This document shows positions 6,757-13,773 of a stretch of 14,697 nt of DNA, piece after piece. Both the position numbers and the translations under genes were made by a program. Each line of letters opens with the position of its first letter. The first letter of the stretch is position 1. Origin of the DNA: DATGQT01 sp033720695 (lineage in GTDB: Bacteria > Bacteroidota > Rhodothermia > Rhodothermales > Rubricoccaceae); assembly GCA_033720695.1 (NCBI GenBank), contig JAWWCA010000078.1:1-14697 (forward strand), read 5' to 3'. The notes below the pieces were generated by a model. The model worked only from the letters and a program-made list of their open reading frames with translations, searched no databases and was not told where the DNA came from.

Positions 6757-7011
6757 ATGGATCCGATCATCTGGATCGCTTCCGGCCTCGTCGTCGGCCT
6801 CGCCGCCGCCCGCGCTGCGGGCGGGCGGGACGGCCTCTTCGGCGACCTCCTCTTCGGCCTTCTCGGTGCCTTCCTCGGCGGCTGGCTCACGGATCTCCTC
6901 TACACCGGCACGGTGCTCGACGGCCTCGCGGCCTCCGCGCCCGCCGCGCTCGTCGGCGCCGTCGTCTTCGTCCTCGGTCTCCGGCTCGTCCAGCGCACGT
7001 CGCTGGCCTGA
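6757..7011 (+). CDS. GlsB/YeaQ/YmgE-family small membrane protein
   Basis: This 84-residue inner-membrane protein has three hydrophobic segments (about 3-20, 28-49 and 57-78) rich in Gly and Ala. The layout 'WIASGLVVGLAAARAAGG' followed by 'GDLLFGLLGAFLGGWL' is that of the family labelled transglycosylase-associated or GlsB/YeaQ/YmgE, in which a Gly-zipper second helix is typical. Function is unresolved; family members often respond to stress. The ATG at 6757 precedes the first helix directly. The gene ends 26 bases before the stop of popT on the other strand, and a GC palindrome lies between them. Confidence 0.85.
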   Translation: MDPIIWIASGLVVGLAAARAAGGRDGLFGDLLFGLLGAFLGGWLTDLLYTGTVLDGLAASAPAALVGAVVFVLGLRLVQRTSLA

Positions 7012-7017
7012 CCGCCG

Positions 7018-7031
7018 CGCCGGGGCCGGCG
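7018..7031. terminator. weak bidirectional hairpin between convergent genes
   Basis: CGCCGG-GG-CCGGCG forms a six-pair stem between the stops of the GlsB-type gene and popT. The loop is too short to close cleanly and no T-run follows on either strand, so it is a weak candidate supported mainly by position. Confidence 0.25.
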
Positions 7032-7037
7032 TCCCGC

Positions 7038-7997
7038 TCAGCGCGCCTTCACCTCGTCGTGCTCGTGCGCGAGGACCTCGTCCCCGGTCCCGATGCGGCG
7101 ACGCCCGAGCCAGGCCAGCGCCGTCACGAACGCGAACCCGACGAGCGCGAGCGCGAGCGCAGCCGGCCACGCCGGCCCCGGCGCGAGGAGCACCGACGGG
7201 TCGGGCACGGCCGAGACCGTGCCGTCCGAGTGCACGTGCTCGATGCGCTCGACCCACGGCCACAGCGCTCGCAGCGAGCCGGCGAGGAGCCCGACCAGGA
7301 CGGTCATCGTGAGGTCGTGGTGGCGGTCGAGCAGCCACGAGAGCGCCTTGGCGGCGAGCCCTAACCCCACGCCCGCGCCGAGGGCGAACGTGACGACGTA
7401 CGCCACGTCGAGGTCCCGGAGCGCCTGGAGCGTGGGGCTGTAGAGGCCGAGGACCTCGAGGAGGTAGGCCCCGCTCACGCCCGGCAGGATCATGGCGTTG
7501 ATGGCGATGGCGGCCGTCCCCGCCACGCGGAACAGCGAGGGCTCGGCGAGGTCGCCGCTGCGTGGGAGCCCCACGAGGACGAACGCCCCGATGGCGGCGA
7601 CGGCCGCCACGGCGAAGTGGGATGCCCGATGCGCGCGCCGCTCGCGCCACGGGATGGCGAGCGAGGCGGCGACGAGCCCGAAGAAGAGCGCTCGGCACTC
7701 GACGGGATAGCGCGCCAGCAGCTCGGGGATGAACAGGGTGCCGATGGCGATGGCCGTCAGGATGCCGCCGACGACGGGGAGGAGCAGCGGCCAGTTGAGC
7801 CCTCGGAACAAGGCGAGCGCCTCACGAACGCGCCCGCGCAGGAGCGTGAGCACGGCCGAGGCCGCGTCGCCGATGGCCGTGATGAGGTCCTTGTAGATCC
7901 CGACGATGAGCGCCATCGTGCCGCCGCTGACGCCGGGGATGATGTCGGCCCCGCCCATGAGGAGGCCCTGGGCGAAGCGGCGGAAGAGAGGGGGCAT
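7038..7997 (-). CDS. popT: DUF368 undecaprenyl-phosphate translocase
   Basis: This 319-residue polytopic membrane protein belongs to the DUF368 family, members of which (PopT) were shown to return undecaprenyl phosphate to the inner face of the membrane for reuse in cell-wall synthesis. The signature is clear and doubled: 'GGADIIPGVSGGTMALIVGI' at 15-34, and a second re-entrant-like copy 'INAMILPGVSGAYLLEVLGL' at 166-185, as expected from two related halves. About eight hydrophobic segments can be seen. A polar stretch at 251-268 (HVHSDGTVSAVPD) forms a loop before the last helix, and the C-terminus is charged. The ATG at 7997 fits the family start (MPPLFRRFAQGLLMGGADI). It is the last gene of a four-gene operon, 30 bases after pcm. 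Confidence 0.92.
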   Translation of the reverse strand: MPPLFRRFAQGLLMGGADIIPGVSGGTMALIVGIYKDLITAIGDAASAVLTLLRGRVREALALFRGLNWPLLLPVVGGILTAIAIGTLFIPELLARYPVECRALFFGLVAASLAIPWRERRAHRASHFAVAAVAAIGAFVLVGLPRSGDLAEPSLFRVAGTAAIAINAMILPGVSGAYLLEVLGLYSPTLQALRDLDVAYVVTFALGAGVGLGLAAKALSWLLDRHHDLTMTVLVGLLAGSLRALWPWVERIEHVHSDGTVSAVPDPSVLLAPGPAWPAALALALVGFAFVTALAWLGRRRIGTGDEVLAHEHDEVKAR

Positions 7998-8027
7998 GGA
8001 CGGGGGAGCGGGGGGAGAGCCGCGGCG

Positions 8028-8675
8028 CTAGGCGTCGCGGACGAGGGGGACGAATCGGAACTCGGCGAAGGTCTCTTCACGGTAGGTCTCGGGGCCGGTG
8101 CGCGTGATCCGCAGCATCCGCTGCCCATCCGCGTCGCCGACGGGGATGACGAGCCGGCCGCCGGGGCGCTCCTCCTCCGGGAGGCGGAGCTGCTCGAGGA
8201 GCGGCTCGGGCACGGCCCGCCCCCCCGCCGTCACGATGATGCCGTCGAACGGGGCGAGGGCCGGCCAGCCGCGGGTGCCGTCGCCGAGGCGGGTGCGGAC
8301 GCGGCAGCCGAGGCCGTCGAGGAGGGTCTGCGTCCGCTCCAGGAGGGGGCGGTGGCGCTCGATCGAGAACACGCGCGTGCCGAGCTCGGCGAGGACGGCC
8401 GCCTGGTAGCCGCTTCCCGTCCCCACCTCGAGGACCTTCTCGCCGGGCTGCGGCCCGAGGAGGACGGTCTGGTAGGCCACGGTGAACGGCTGCGAGATCG
8501 TCTGGTCGAGCCCGATGGGGAGCGCCACGTCCTCGTAGGCCCGGTTGCGCAAGGCGGCGTCCACGAACGCGTGGCGGGGCACCGCCGCGATCGCCGCGAG
8601 CACGCGCTCGTCGTCGATCCCCTTCTCGCGGAGGGCCTCGACGAGGGCGTGGCGCTGGCGGGCGTAGGTGCGCAT
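8028..8675 (-). CDS. pcm: protein-L-isoaspartate O-methyltransferase
   Basis: This cytosolic repair enzyme uses S-adenosylmethionine to methylate isoaspartyl residues in damaged proteins. At 215 residues it has the usual length. It shows the family's 'PIGLDQTISQPFTVAYQT' (53-70, with S61 in the active site) and 'LLGPQPGEKVLEVGTGSGYQ' (72-91) carrying the SAM-binding motif I. 'VFSIERH' (102-108) holds the acidic residue that binds the ribose of SAM, and 'FDGIIVTAGGRAVPEPLLEQL' (in two parts) is also present. All are intact. The gene sits 48 bases after cdaA and 30 before popT, so it is very likely co-transcribed. The ATG at 8675 is consistent with the conserved N-terminal helix. Confidence 0.95.
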   Translation of the reverse strand: MRTYARQRHALVEALREKGIDDERVLAAIAAVPRHAFVDAALRNRAYEDVALPIGLDQTISQPFTVAYQTVLLGPQPGEKVLEVGTGSGYQAAVLAELGTRVFSIERHRPLLERTQTLLDGLGCRVRTRLGDGTRGWPALAPFDGIIVTAGGRAVPEPLLEQLRLPEEERPGGRLVIPVGDADGQRMLRITRTGPETYREETFAEFRFVPLVRDA

Positions 8676-8723
8676 GGGCGGGCGGGGTGCGGAAGAGCGG
8701 GGGCGCGGGGCGCCGCCCGGAAG

Positions 8724-9518
8724 CTACTCCTCCCGCTTGGCCTCCGGGGCGAAGGCCGCGTTCAGGCGCGCCTCCACAGCTGCGATGGGCAGGCCGTAGT
8801 CGAGCTTGCCGTTCTCGGCCACGGAGATGGCGCCGGTCTCCTCGCTCGTCACGATGACGAAGGCATCGGTGCGCTCGGTGAGGCCGATGGCGGCGCGGTG
8901 GCGGAGGCCGAGGTGGGGGGCGAGCCGGCGCGCCTCCGAGACGGGGAAGATGCACCGGGCCGCCTCGATCTTCTGCCCCTGGATGATGACGCCGCCGTCG
9001 TGGAGCGGGGAGTTCGGGAAGAAGATGCTCGTGAGGAGGTCCCGCTCGACGTCGGCCTGGATCTTCGTCCCGCTCTCGATGTAGTTCCGGAGCCCGGTGC
9101 TCCGGGCGAACGCGATGAGGCTGCCGATCCGGTTCTCGCTCATCTCGGCGACGGCGGCGGCCACCTCGGCCGTGATCCGCGCCCGCGGCGGCGTCGCTAC
9201 GAACCGCCGCACGATGGGGTTGTTGCCGAGGAGGAAGAGCAGCCGCCGGATCTCCGGGGCGAAGAGGATGATCACGGCGAGGACGAACACCTCGCTCACG
9301 GCGCCGAAGAGCACGCGGAGCGTCGTCAGCCCGAGCAGTTGCACGACGACGTCGAGGGCGTAGATGGCGAGGAGGACGAGGGCCACCTGCACCGCGAGCG
9401 TCCCCCGGATCAGCCGGTACACCTGGTAGACCAGGAACGCGACGATGAGGATGTCGAGGACGTCGAGGAGGTCGAGCGGGATGAACCCGATCCGGATGCC
9501 GAGGAGGAGCCCGCTCAC
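8724..9518 (-). CDS. cdaA: diadenylate cyclase CdaA (c-di-AMP synthase)
   Basis: This membrane-bound enzyme makes c-di-AMP from two ATP. It has 264 residues: three N-terminal membrane segments (about 20-37, 42-63 and 67-88), then a DisA_N-type catalytic domain (about 100-260). Core motifs are 'NSPLHDGGVIIQG' with D174, where most relatives read DGA, 'GLRHRAAIGLTE' with R206-H207-R208, and 'VTSEETGAISVAENG'. The start is a GTG at 9518 whose bases overlap the folP stop (GTGA), so translation is probably coupled to folP. No cdaR-type (YbbR) regulator or glmM is nearby, unlike the common Firmicutes arrangement; a folP-cdaA pair is, to my knowledge, frequent in Bacteroidota. c-di-AMP usually governs potassium and osmolyte balance and thereby wall stress. 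Confidence 0.94.
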   Translation of the reverse strand: MSGLLLGIRIGFIPLDLLDVLDILIVAFLVYQVYRLIRGTLAVQVALVLLAIYALDVVVQLLGLTTLRVLFGAVSEVFVLAVIILFAPEIRRLLFLLGNNPIVRRFVATPPRARITAEVAAAVAEMSENRIGSLIAFARSTGLRNYIESGTKIQADVERDLLTSIFFPNSPLHDGGVIIQGQKIEAARCIFPVSEARRLAPHLGLRHRAAIGLTERTDAFVIVTSEETGAISVAENGKLDYGLPIAAVEARLNAAFAPEAKREE

Positions 9519-10462
9519 GCCACGCCCTCCCGGCGGCTCGGCGCCTCGGCGTTGTGGGGCCCTGGGTCGGCCGCGTCCTGGGCGGCCCGGATCGCCGTCA
9601 GCAACTCGACGGTCGGCCGGACGTCGTGCGTGCGCACGAGGGCGGCGCCGCGCACCGTGGCGAGCGCGGCCAGCCCGAGGCTCCCGTAGAGCCGCTCCCC
9701 CACGGGCGCCGGCCGCTCCGCCGACCCCAGCACGACGCCCACCGTGCTCTTCCGCGACACGCCGACGAGGACCGGCCGGCCGAGGGAGTGGAACCGGTCC
9801 ACCCGGGCGATCAGACGGAGGTTCTCCTCGGGCGTCTTGCCGAAGCCGAAGCCGGGGTCCACGACCACGTCGCGGACGCCCTCCGCCTCGGCCCTCTGGA
9901 CCGAGCGCGAGAGGCTCTCGGCCACCTCCTCGACCACGTCGTCGTAGGCGTGCTCGTGCGGCATCCCGCCGGGGCGCCCGAGCGCGTGCATCACCACGAG
10001 CGGCGCGCCGTAGTCCGCCGCCGCCCGCGCCGTGCCGACGCCGTCGCGGAGGCCGGAGACGTCGTTGACGAGGTGGGCGCCGGCGCGGAGGGCCGCCCGT
10101 GCCACCTCGCCCTTGTAGGTGTCGACCGAGATGAGGACGTGCGGCAGCCGCCGCGCGATCGCCTCGACGACAGGCACCACGCGTCGGATCTCCTCGGAGG
10201 CGCTCACGGGCGTGGCGCCGGCGCCGTAGGTCCGGCCCGCGGGCCGCGTGCTCTCGCCGCCCACGTCGATGACGGCGGCGCCCTCCTCGGCCATGGCCTC
10301 AGCACGGGCCAGGGCGGCGTCGACCGTCGTGTGCCGGCCGCCGTCGGAGAAGGAGTCGGGCGTGACGTTGAGGACGCCGACGACGTGGACGGCGCGGCGG
10401 CCGTCGAGGGGGCGCCCCCGGCAGTCGAGGACGTAGGGGTCGTCGGGGGGGAGGGCGGGCAT
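9515..10462 (-). CDS. folP: dihydropteroate synthase
   Basis: This folate-pathway enzyme condenses p-aminobenzoate with dihydropterin pyrophosphate and is the target of sulfonamides. It has 315 residues with all TIM-barrel motifs in order: 'NVTPDSFSDGG' (32-42), 'DVGGESTRPAG' (66-76), 'SVDTYK' (112-117), 'NDVSG' (133-137), 'VVMHALGRPG' (156-165), 'DPGFGFGKTPEEN' (202-214), 'GVSRKS' (234-239) and 'VRTHDV' (276-281). The ATG at 10462 leaves a normal N-terminus; a longer frame reaches further upstream, but its residues are only Pro, Gly and Arg, and the candidate promoter lies within it. The last 20 residues are a non-conserved tail. It is the first gene of the operon and its TGA overlaps the cdaA GTG. 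Confidence 0.95.
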   Translation of the reverse strand: MPALPPDDPYVLDCRGRPLDGRRAVHVVGVLNVTPDSFSDGGRHTTVDAALARAEAMAEEGAAVIDVGGESTRPAGRTYGAGATPVSASEEIRRVVPVVEAIARRLPHVLISVDTYKGEVARAALRAGAHLVNDVSGLRDGVGTARAAADYGAPLVVMHALGRPGGMPHEHAYDDVVEEVAESLSRSVQRAEAEGVRDVVVDPGFGFGKTPEENLRLIARVDRFHSLGRPVLVGVSRKSTVGVVLGSAERPAPVGERLYGSLGLAALATVRGAALVRTHDVRPTVELLTAIRAAQDAADPGPHNAEAPSRREGVA

Positions 10463-10482
10463 CGGCGGGCGAGGCGGAGGGC

Positions 10483-10490
10483 GGAATCTA
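10483..10490 (-). promoter_or_regulatory. candidate -7 box of the folP-cdaA-pcm-popT operon
   Basis: On the minus strand TAGATTCC (10490 down to 10483) ends 20 bases before the folP ATG, almost the same spacing as the serA box. It is the only A/T-rich patch in this upstream region. No -33 TTG is visible. It suggests a leader of about 14 bases. Confidence 0.42.
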
Positions 10491-10549
10491 CCACGCGGGG
10501 GCGGTCCTCCCGCCGCCCCGCCACGGAACACGAAGGGGCGCAGGAGCGG

Positions 10550-10557
10550 TACATTGG
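10550..10557 (+). promoter_or_regulatory. candidate -7 box of the sigma factor gene
   Basis: TACATTGG lies 110 bases before the rpoD ATG and only 21 bases before the ATG of a short upstream frame at 10579. It fits TAnnTTTG in all but one fixed position. It is followed by an A-rich tract (GTAAAGAGAAGAAAA) that stands out in this GC-rich region. No -33 TTG is seen. Confidence 0.42.
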
Positions 10558-10578
10558 ATCGGGTAAAGAGAAGAAAAC

Positions 10579-10605
10579 ATGAACGCCCCCCGGCGGTTCA
10601 GGTAA
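10579..10605 (+). other. possible 8-codon upstream frame (leader peptide) before rpoD
   Basis: ATG at 10579 opens a frame MNAPRRFR ending in TAA at 10603. It is preceded by an A/G-rich stretch (10564-10578), the most favourable initiation context in this part of the window, and it sits 21 bases after the candidate -7 box, just where main starts lie in serA and folP. It is in a different frame from rpoD and ends 62 bases before its ATG. Translation is not shown. Confidence 0.3.
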
Positions 10606-10667
10606 GTTCCCGGTCCGCCTCGCGTGGTGCAGCCCCCGGTTGCCCTCCTACCGCCCCGACCGATCCG

Positions 10668-11507
10668 ATGTACGTCCCCCGCCAGCAGCGGATGCTGGAC
10701 CAGTATCTCCAGGAGATTGGGCAGATCCCCCTGCTCAAGCCCGAGGAGGAGGTGGACCTCGCGCGCCGGGTGAAGGAGGGCGACGCCGCGGCCCTCCACC
10801 AGCTCGTCCGCGCCAACCTCCGCTTCGTCGTCTCCGTCGCGAAGAAGTACCAGGGGCAGGGGCTCTCCCTCGCCGACCTCATCAACGAGGGGAACTACGG
10901 GCTCATCAAGGCGGCGCAGCGGTTCGACGAGACGCGGGGGTTCAAGTTCATCTCCTACGCCGTGTGGTGGGTGCGCCAGGCCATCCTCCAGGCCCTCGCC
11001 GAGCAGAGCCGCGTCGTCCGCCTCCCGCTCAACCGGATCGGGACCATCTCGAAGATCCGGAAGACCAGCGCGAAGCTGACGCAGCACCTCGAGCGGCCGC
11101 CCAACGTGGACGAGCTCGCCGCCGAGCTGGGCCTCCCGCCCGAGAAGGTGCAAGACGCCCTCCGCCACGCCGTGCGCCACCTCTCCATGGATGCCCCCTT
11201 CAACGACGAGGACGAGAATTCGCTCCTCGACGTGCTCCCGGACGCCGACGACATCCCGCCCGACGAGTACCTCATGGACGAGAGCCTCAAGACCGATATC
11301 GAGCGGGCGCTCTCGTCGTTGCACCCGCGTGAGGCCGAGGTCACGCGGCTCTACTTCGGCATCGGCCGGGAGCACCCGCTGACGCTGGAGGAGATCGGGC
11401 AGCAGTTCGGGCTCACGCGCGAGCGCGTCCGCCAGATCAAGGAGAAGGCGCTCCGGAAGCTCCGCCAGAAGCACCGCCGCGAAGACCTCAAGGTCCACGT
11501 CGGCTGA
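10668..11507 (+). CDS. rpoD: primary RNA polymerase sigma factor, short Bacteroidota type
   Basis: This sigma-70 family factor has 279 residues and no region 1.1, as is usual for the housekeeping sigma of Bacteroidota and relatives. Region 1.2 is 'LDQYLQEIGQIPLLKPEEEV' (10-29). Region 2 has 'NLRFVVSVAKKYQGQGLSLA' (50-69), 'LINEGNYGLIKAAQRFDETR' (71-90) and the -10-reading, melting helix 'FKFISYAVWWVRQAILQAL' (92-110). Region 3 runs to about 195, with 'SMDAPFNDEDENSLLDVLPD' (173-192). Region 4 ends with the helix-turn-helix 'TLEEIGQQFGLTRERVRQIK' (239-258). The ATG at 10668 is chosen because the upstream in-frame residues (Arg/Pro/Ala-rich) do not resemble a sigma N-terminus. No Shine-Dalgarno precedes it. 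It is divergent from folP and followed by 132 bases with no gene. Confidence 0.95.
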   Translation: MYVPRQQRMLDQYLQEIGQIPLLKPEEEVDLARRVKEGDAAALHQLVRANLRFVVSVAKKYQGQGLSLADLINEGNYGLIKAAQRFDETRGFKFISYAVWWVRQAILQALAEQSRVVRLPLNRIGTISKIRKTSAKLTQHLERPPNVDELAAELGLPPEKVQDALRHAVRHLSMDAPFNDEDENSLLDVLPDADDIPPDEYLMDESLKTDIERALSSLHPREAEVTRLYFGIGREHPLTLEEIGQQFGLTRERVRQIKEKALRKLRQKHRREDLKVHVG

Positions 11508-11550
11508 GGCGCGGAGGGCGTGCGGGAGGGCGCGGGGGCCTCATCGTGTG

Positions 11551-11580
11551 GGGCCCTGTAACAAAGGGGGGGTGGGGCCC
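11551..11580 (+). terminator. weak candidate terminator after rpoD
   Basis: GGGCCC at 11551-11556 can pair with GGGCCC at 11575-11580 across an 18-base loop containing a seven-G run. The stem is short and no T-run follows, so this is only a possible stop for the sigma transcript. Confidence 0.22.
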
Positions 11581-11581
11581 G

Positions 11582-11613
11582 TTGAGGCAGAGGACCTCGA
11601 TGTGCTAAATTAT
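11582..11613 (+). promoter_or_regulatory. candidate promoter of the M13 peptidase gene
   Basis: TTG at 11582-11584 is followed after 21 bases by TAAATTAT at 11606-11613, within the most A/T-rich patch of the whole window (CTAAATTATTAGCAAT). The box ends 26 bases before the ATG at 11640. Both elements fit the Bacteroidota promoter layout, and the local base composition supports it. Confidence 0.5.
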
Positions 11614-11639
11614 TAGCAATCCCTCGCCCGCACCTCCTC

Positions 11640-13694
11640 ATGCGCCTCCTCACCGCCGCCCTTGCCCTGGCCTTTGCCGTCGCCCCGGCCGCCTCCGCAC
11701 AGCAGGCCGCCGACGGCCCCGCCCGCAGTGCTGGCAGCGCCGGAACCCTCGGCCTCGGGATCGACCCCGACGCGATGGACCGGTCGGCCCGCCCGCAGGA
11801 CGACCTCTTCCGCTTCGTCAACGGCCGCTGGCTCGACGAGACCGAGATCCCCGCCGACCGCAGCCGCTACGGCTCGTTCGACATCCTCCGTGAGAAGGCC
11901 GAGCGCGACGTCCGCGCCATCATCGAGGACGCCGCCGCCGGCCGCGTCTCCGACCCCGACGCCGCGAAGATCGGCGCCGTCTACACGGCCTACATGGACA
12001 GCGCGCGCGTCGAAGCCCTCGGCCTCACGCCGCTCCGGCCCGACCTCGACCGGATCGCCGCCGTCGAGACGGCCGACGGCCTCGCGCGCTACTTCGCCGG
12101 GAACGCCCAGAGCTTCGGCCCGCTGCCGTTCCGGTGGTACGTGGACGTGGACGACAAGAACGTCGAGCAGCACGTCCTGCACGTCTCGCAGTCCGGCCTC
12201 GGCCTCCCGGACAAGAGCTACTACGAGGAGGACGAGTTCGCCGAGCAGCGCGCCGCCTACCTCGCGTACCTCGAGGCGCTCTACGGGCTCGCCGGCTTCG
12301 AGGGGGGCGCCGAGGCGGCGCAGACCGTCCTCGACCTCGAGACGGCCCTCGCCGCGGTGCAGTGGACGCGCGTCGAGAACCGCGACTCCGAGGCCACCTA
12401 CAACAAGGTGGCCCTCGACGACTTCGCCGCCGCCCACCCCAACCTCCGGCTCGACGTCCTCCTCCCCGCAGCGGGCGTGCCGATGCGCCGCGTGGACTCG
12501 CTCGTCGTCCGACAGCCCAGCTACTTCGAGGCGCTCGACGGCCTGATGGCCGAGATCCCGCTGGCGGACTGGAAGGAGTGGGCGCAGGCGCGGACGCTCG
12601 ACGAGGCAGCGCCCTACCTGCCGCAGGCGTTCGAGGCGGCCCGGTTCGCCTTCCGCGGCCAGACGCTCTCGGGCCAGGAGGCCGACCGCGTGCGCTGGAA
12701 GAAGGCCGTCCGCGCCGTCAACGGCGCCCTCGGCGAGGCCGTCGGCCGCATCTACGTGGCGCGCCACTACCCGCCCGAGGCCGAGGCCCGCATGGACCGG
12801 ATGATCCTCAACCTCCAGGAGGCCATGCGCCAGTCCATCCGGGAGCTCGACTGGATGGGCGACGCGACGAAGGCCGAGGCCCTCCGCAAGCTCGACTCGT
12901 ACACGTTCAAGGTCGGCTACCCCGACGCGTGGGAGGACTACGGCACCCTCGAGGTCCGGCCCGACGACCTCGTGGGCAACTTGCGCCGCACCGCCGCCTG
13001 GCGCTACGCCGACATGCTCGCGGACCTCGGCCAGCCCGTCGACCGGAGCGAGTGGTTCATGACGCCGCAGACGGTCAACGCCTACTACAACCCCGTCTTC
13101 AACGAGATCGTCTTCCCGGCCGCCATCCTCCAGCCGCCCTTCTTCAACGTCGAGGCCGACGACGCCGTCAACTACGGCGCCATCGGGGCCGTCATCGGCC
13201 ACGAGTTCAGCCACGGCTTCGACGACCAGGGCAGCCAGTACGACGCCGACGGCACCCTCAAGAACTGGTGGACCGACGCCGACCGCGAGGAGTTCGAGCG
13301 CCGCGCCGACCTCCTCGTCGCGCAGTACAGCGCGTACCGGCCGTTCGAGGACGCGGCCATCGACGGCGAGCTCACGCTCGGCGAGAACATCGGCGACCTC
13401 TCCGGCCTCACGATGGCGCACCGCGCCTACCGCCTCTCCCTCGACGGCGAGGAGCCGCCGGTGATCGAGGGGTTCACCGGCGACCAGCGGTTCTTCATGG
13501 GCTGGGTGCAGGTGTGGCGCATCAAGCACCGCGACGCCTACCTCCGCCAGCTCCTCCGCACCGACACCCACTCGCCCGGGCAGTACCGCGCCGTCGGCCC
13601 GCTCGCCCACATCCCCGCCTTCTACACCGCCTTCGACGTGCGGCAGGGCGACGCGCTCTACCTCCCGCCCGAGGAGCGGATCAAGCTGTGGTGA
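11640..13694 (+). CDS. secreted M13-family zinc metallopeptidase (PepO/neprilysin type)
   Basis: This endopeptidase has 684 residues and an export signal: MRLLTAALALAFAVAPAASA followed by QQAA, with cleavage probable after residue 20. The mature part begins with 'RPQDDLFRFVNGRWLDE', typical of the M13 N-terminal domain (about 45-430). The catalytic domain has 'NAYYNPVFNEIVFPAAILQP' (480-499) with substrate-binding N480-A481, then 'VIGHEFSHGFDDQG' with zinc ligands H521 and H525 and catalytic E522. Next is 'GENIGDLSGL' with third ligand E582 and D586. The C-terminal Trp684 (ERIKLW) matches the end of bacterial M13 proteins. The protein is complete. It acts in the periplasm or outside the cell on short peptides. 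It is a lone gene with its own promoter, and a strong hairpin follows. Confidence 0.95.
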   Translation: MRLLTAALALAFAVAPAASAQQAADGPARSAGSAGTLGLGIDPDAMDRSARPQDDLFRFVNGRWLDETEIPADRSRYGSFDILREKAERDVRAIIEDAAAGRVSDPDAAKIGAVYTAYMDSARVEALGLTPLRPDLDRIAAVETADGLARYFAGNAQSFGPLPFRWYVDVDDKNVEQHVLHVSQSGLGLPDKSYYEEDEFAEQRAAYLAYLEALYGLAGFEGGAEAAQTVLDLETALAAVQWTRVENRDSEATYNKVALDDFAAAHPNLRLDVLLPAAGVPMRRVDSLVVRQPSYFEALDGLMAEIPLADWKEWAQARTLDEAAPYLPQAFEAARFAFRGQTLSGQEADRVRWKKAVRAVNGALGEAVGRIYVARHYPPEAEARMDRMILNLQEAMRQSIRELDWMGDATKAEALRKLDSYTFKVGYPDAWEDYGTLEVRPDDLVGNLRRTAAWRYADMLADLGQPVDRSEWFMTPQTVNAYYNPVFNEIVFPAAILQPPFFNVEADDAVNYGAIGAVIGHEFSHGFDDQGSQYDADGTLKNWWTDADREEFERRADLLVAQYSAYRPFEDAAIDGELTLGENIGDLSGLTMAHRAYRLSLDGEEPPVIEGFTGDQRFFMGWVQVWRIKHRDAYLRQLLRTDTHSPGQYRAVGPLAHIPAFYTAFDVRQGDALYLPPEERIKLW

Positions 13695-13727
13695 CTCTAG
13701 CCTCTGGCGAGAGCCGGAGGCAATGAG

Positions 13728-13763
13728 CCGGGGGCCGGATGCGCGGTGGCGTCCGGCCCCCGG
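13728..13763. terminator. strong hairpin, likely bidirectional terminator
   Basis: CCGGGGGCCGGA (13728-13739) and TCCGGCCCCCGG (13752-13763) are perfect 12-base inverted copies. Further pairs inside the spacer extend the stem to about 15 with a six-base loop. It lies between the stops of the convergent M13 peptidase and aldo/keto reductase genes. No T-run follows on either strand, so it may act as an RNA 3' barrier or with Rho. Confidence 0.65.
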
Positions 13764-13773
13764 TGCGTGGTGG

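Noticed and set aside
7617..9689. 690-codon plus-strand frame across pcm and cdaA
   Set aside because: The translation is charged low-complexity sequence with no domain, and the opposite strand holds well-conserved pcm and cdaA.
10554..10667. N-terminal extension of the sigma factor from a TTG at 10554
   Set aside because: The added 38 residues are Arg/Pro/Ala-rich and unlike a sigma N-terminus, and the TTG lies within the candidate -7 box.
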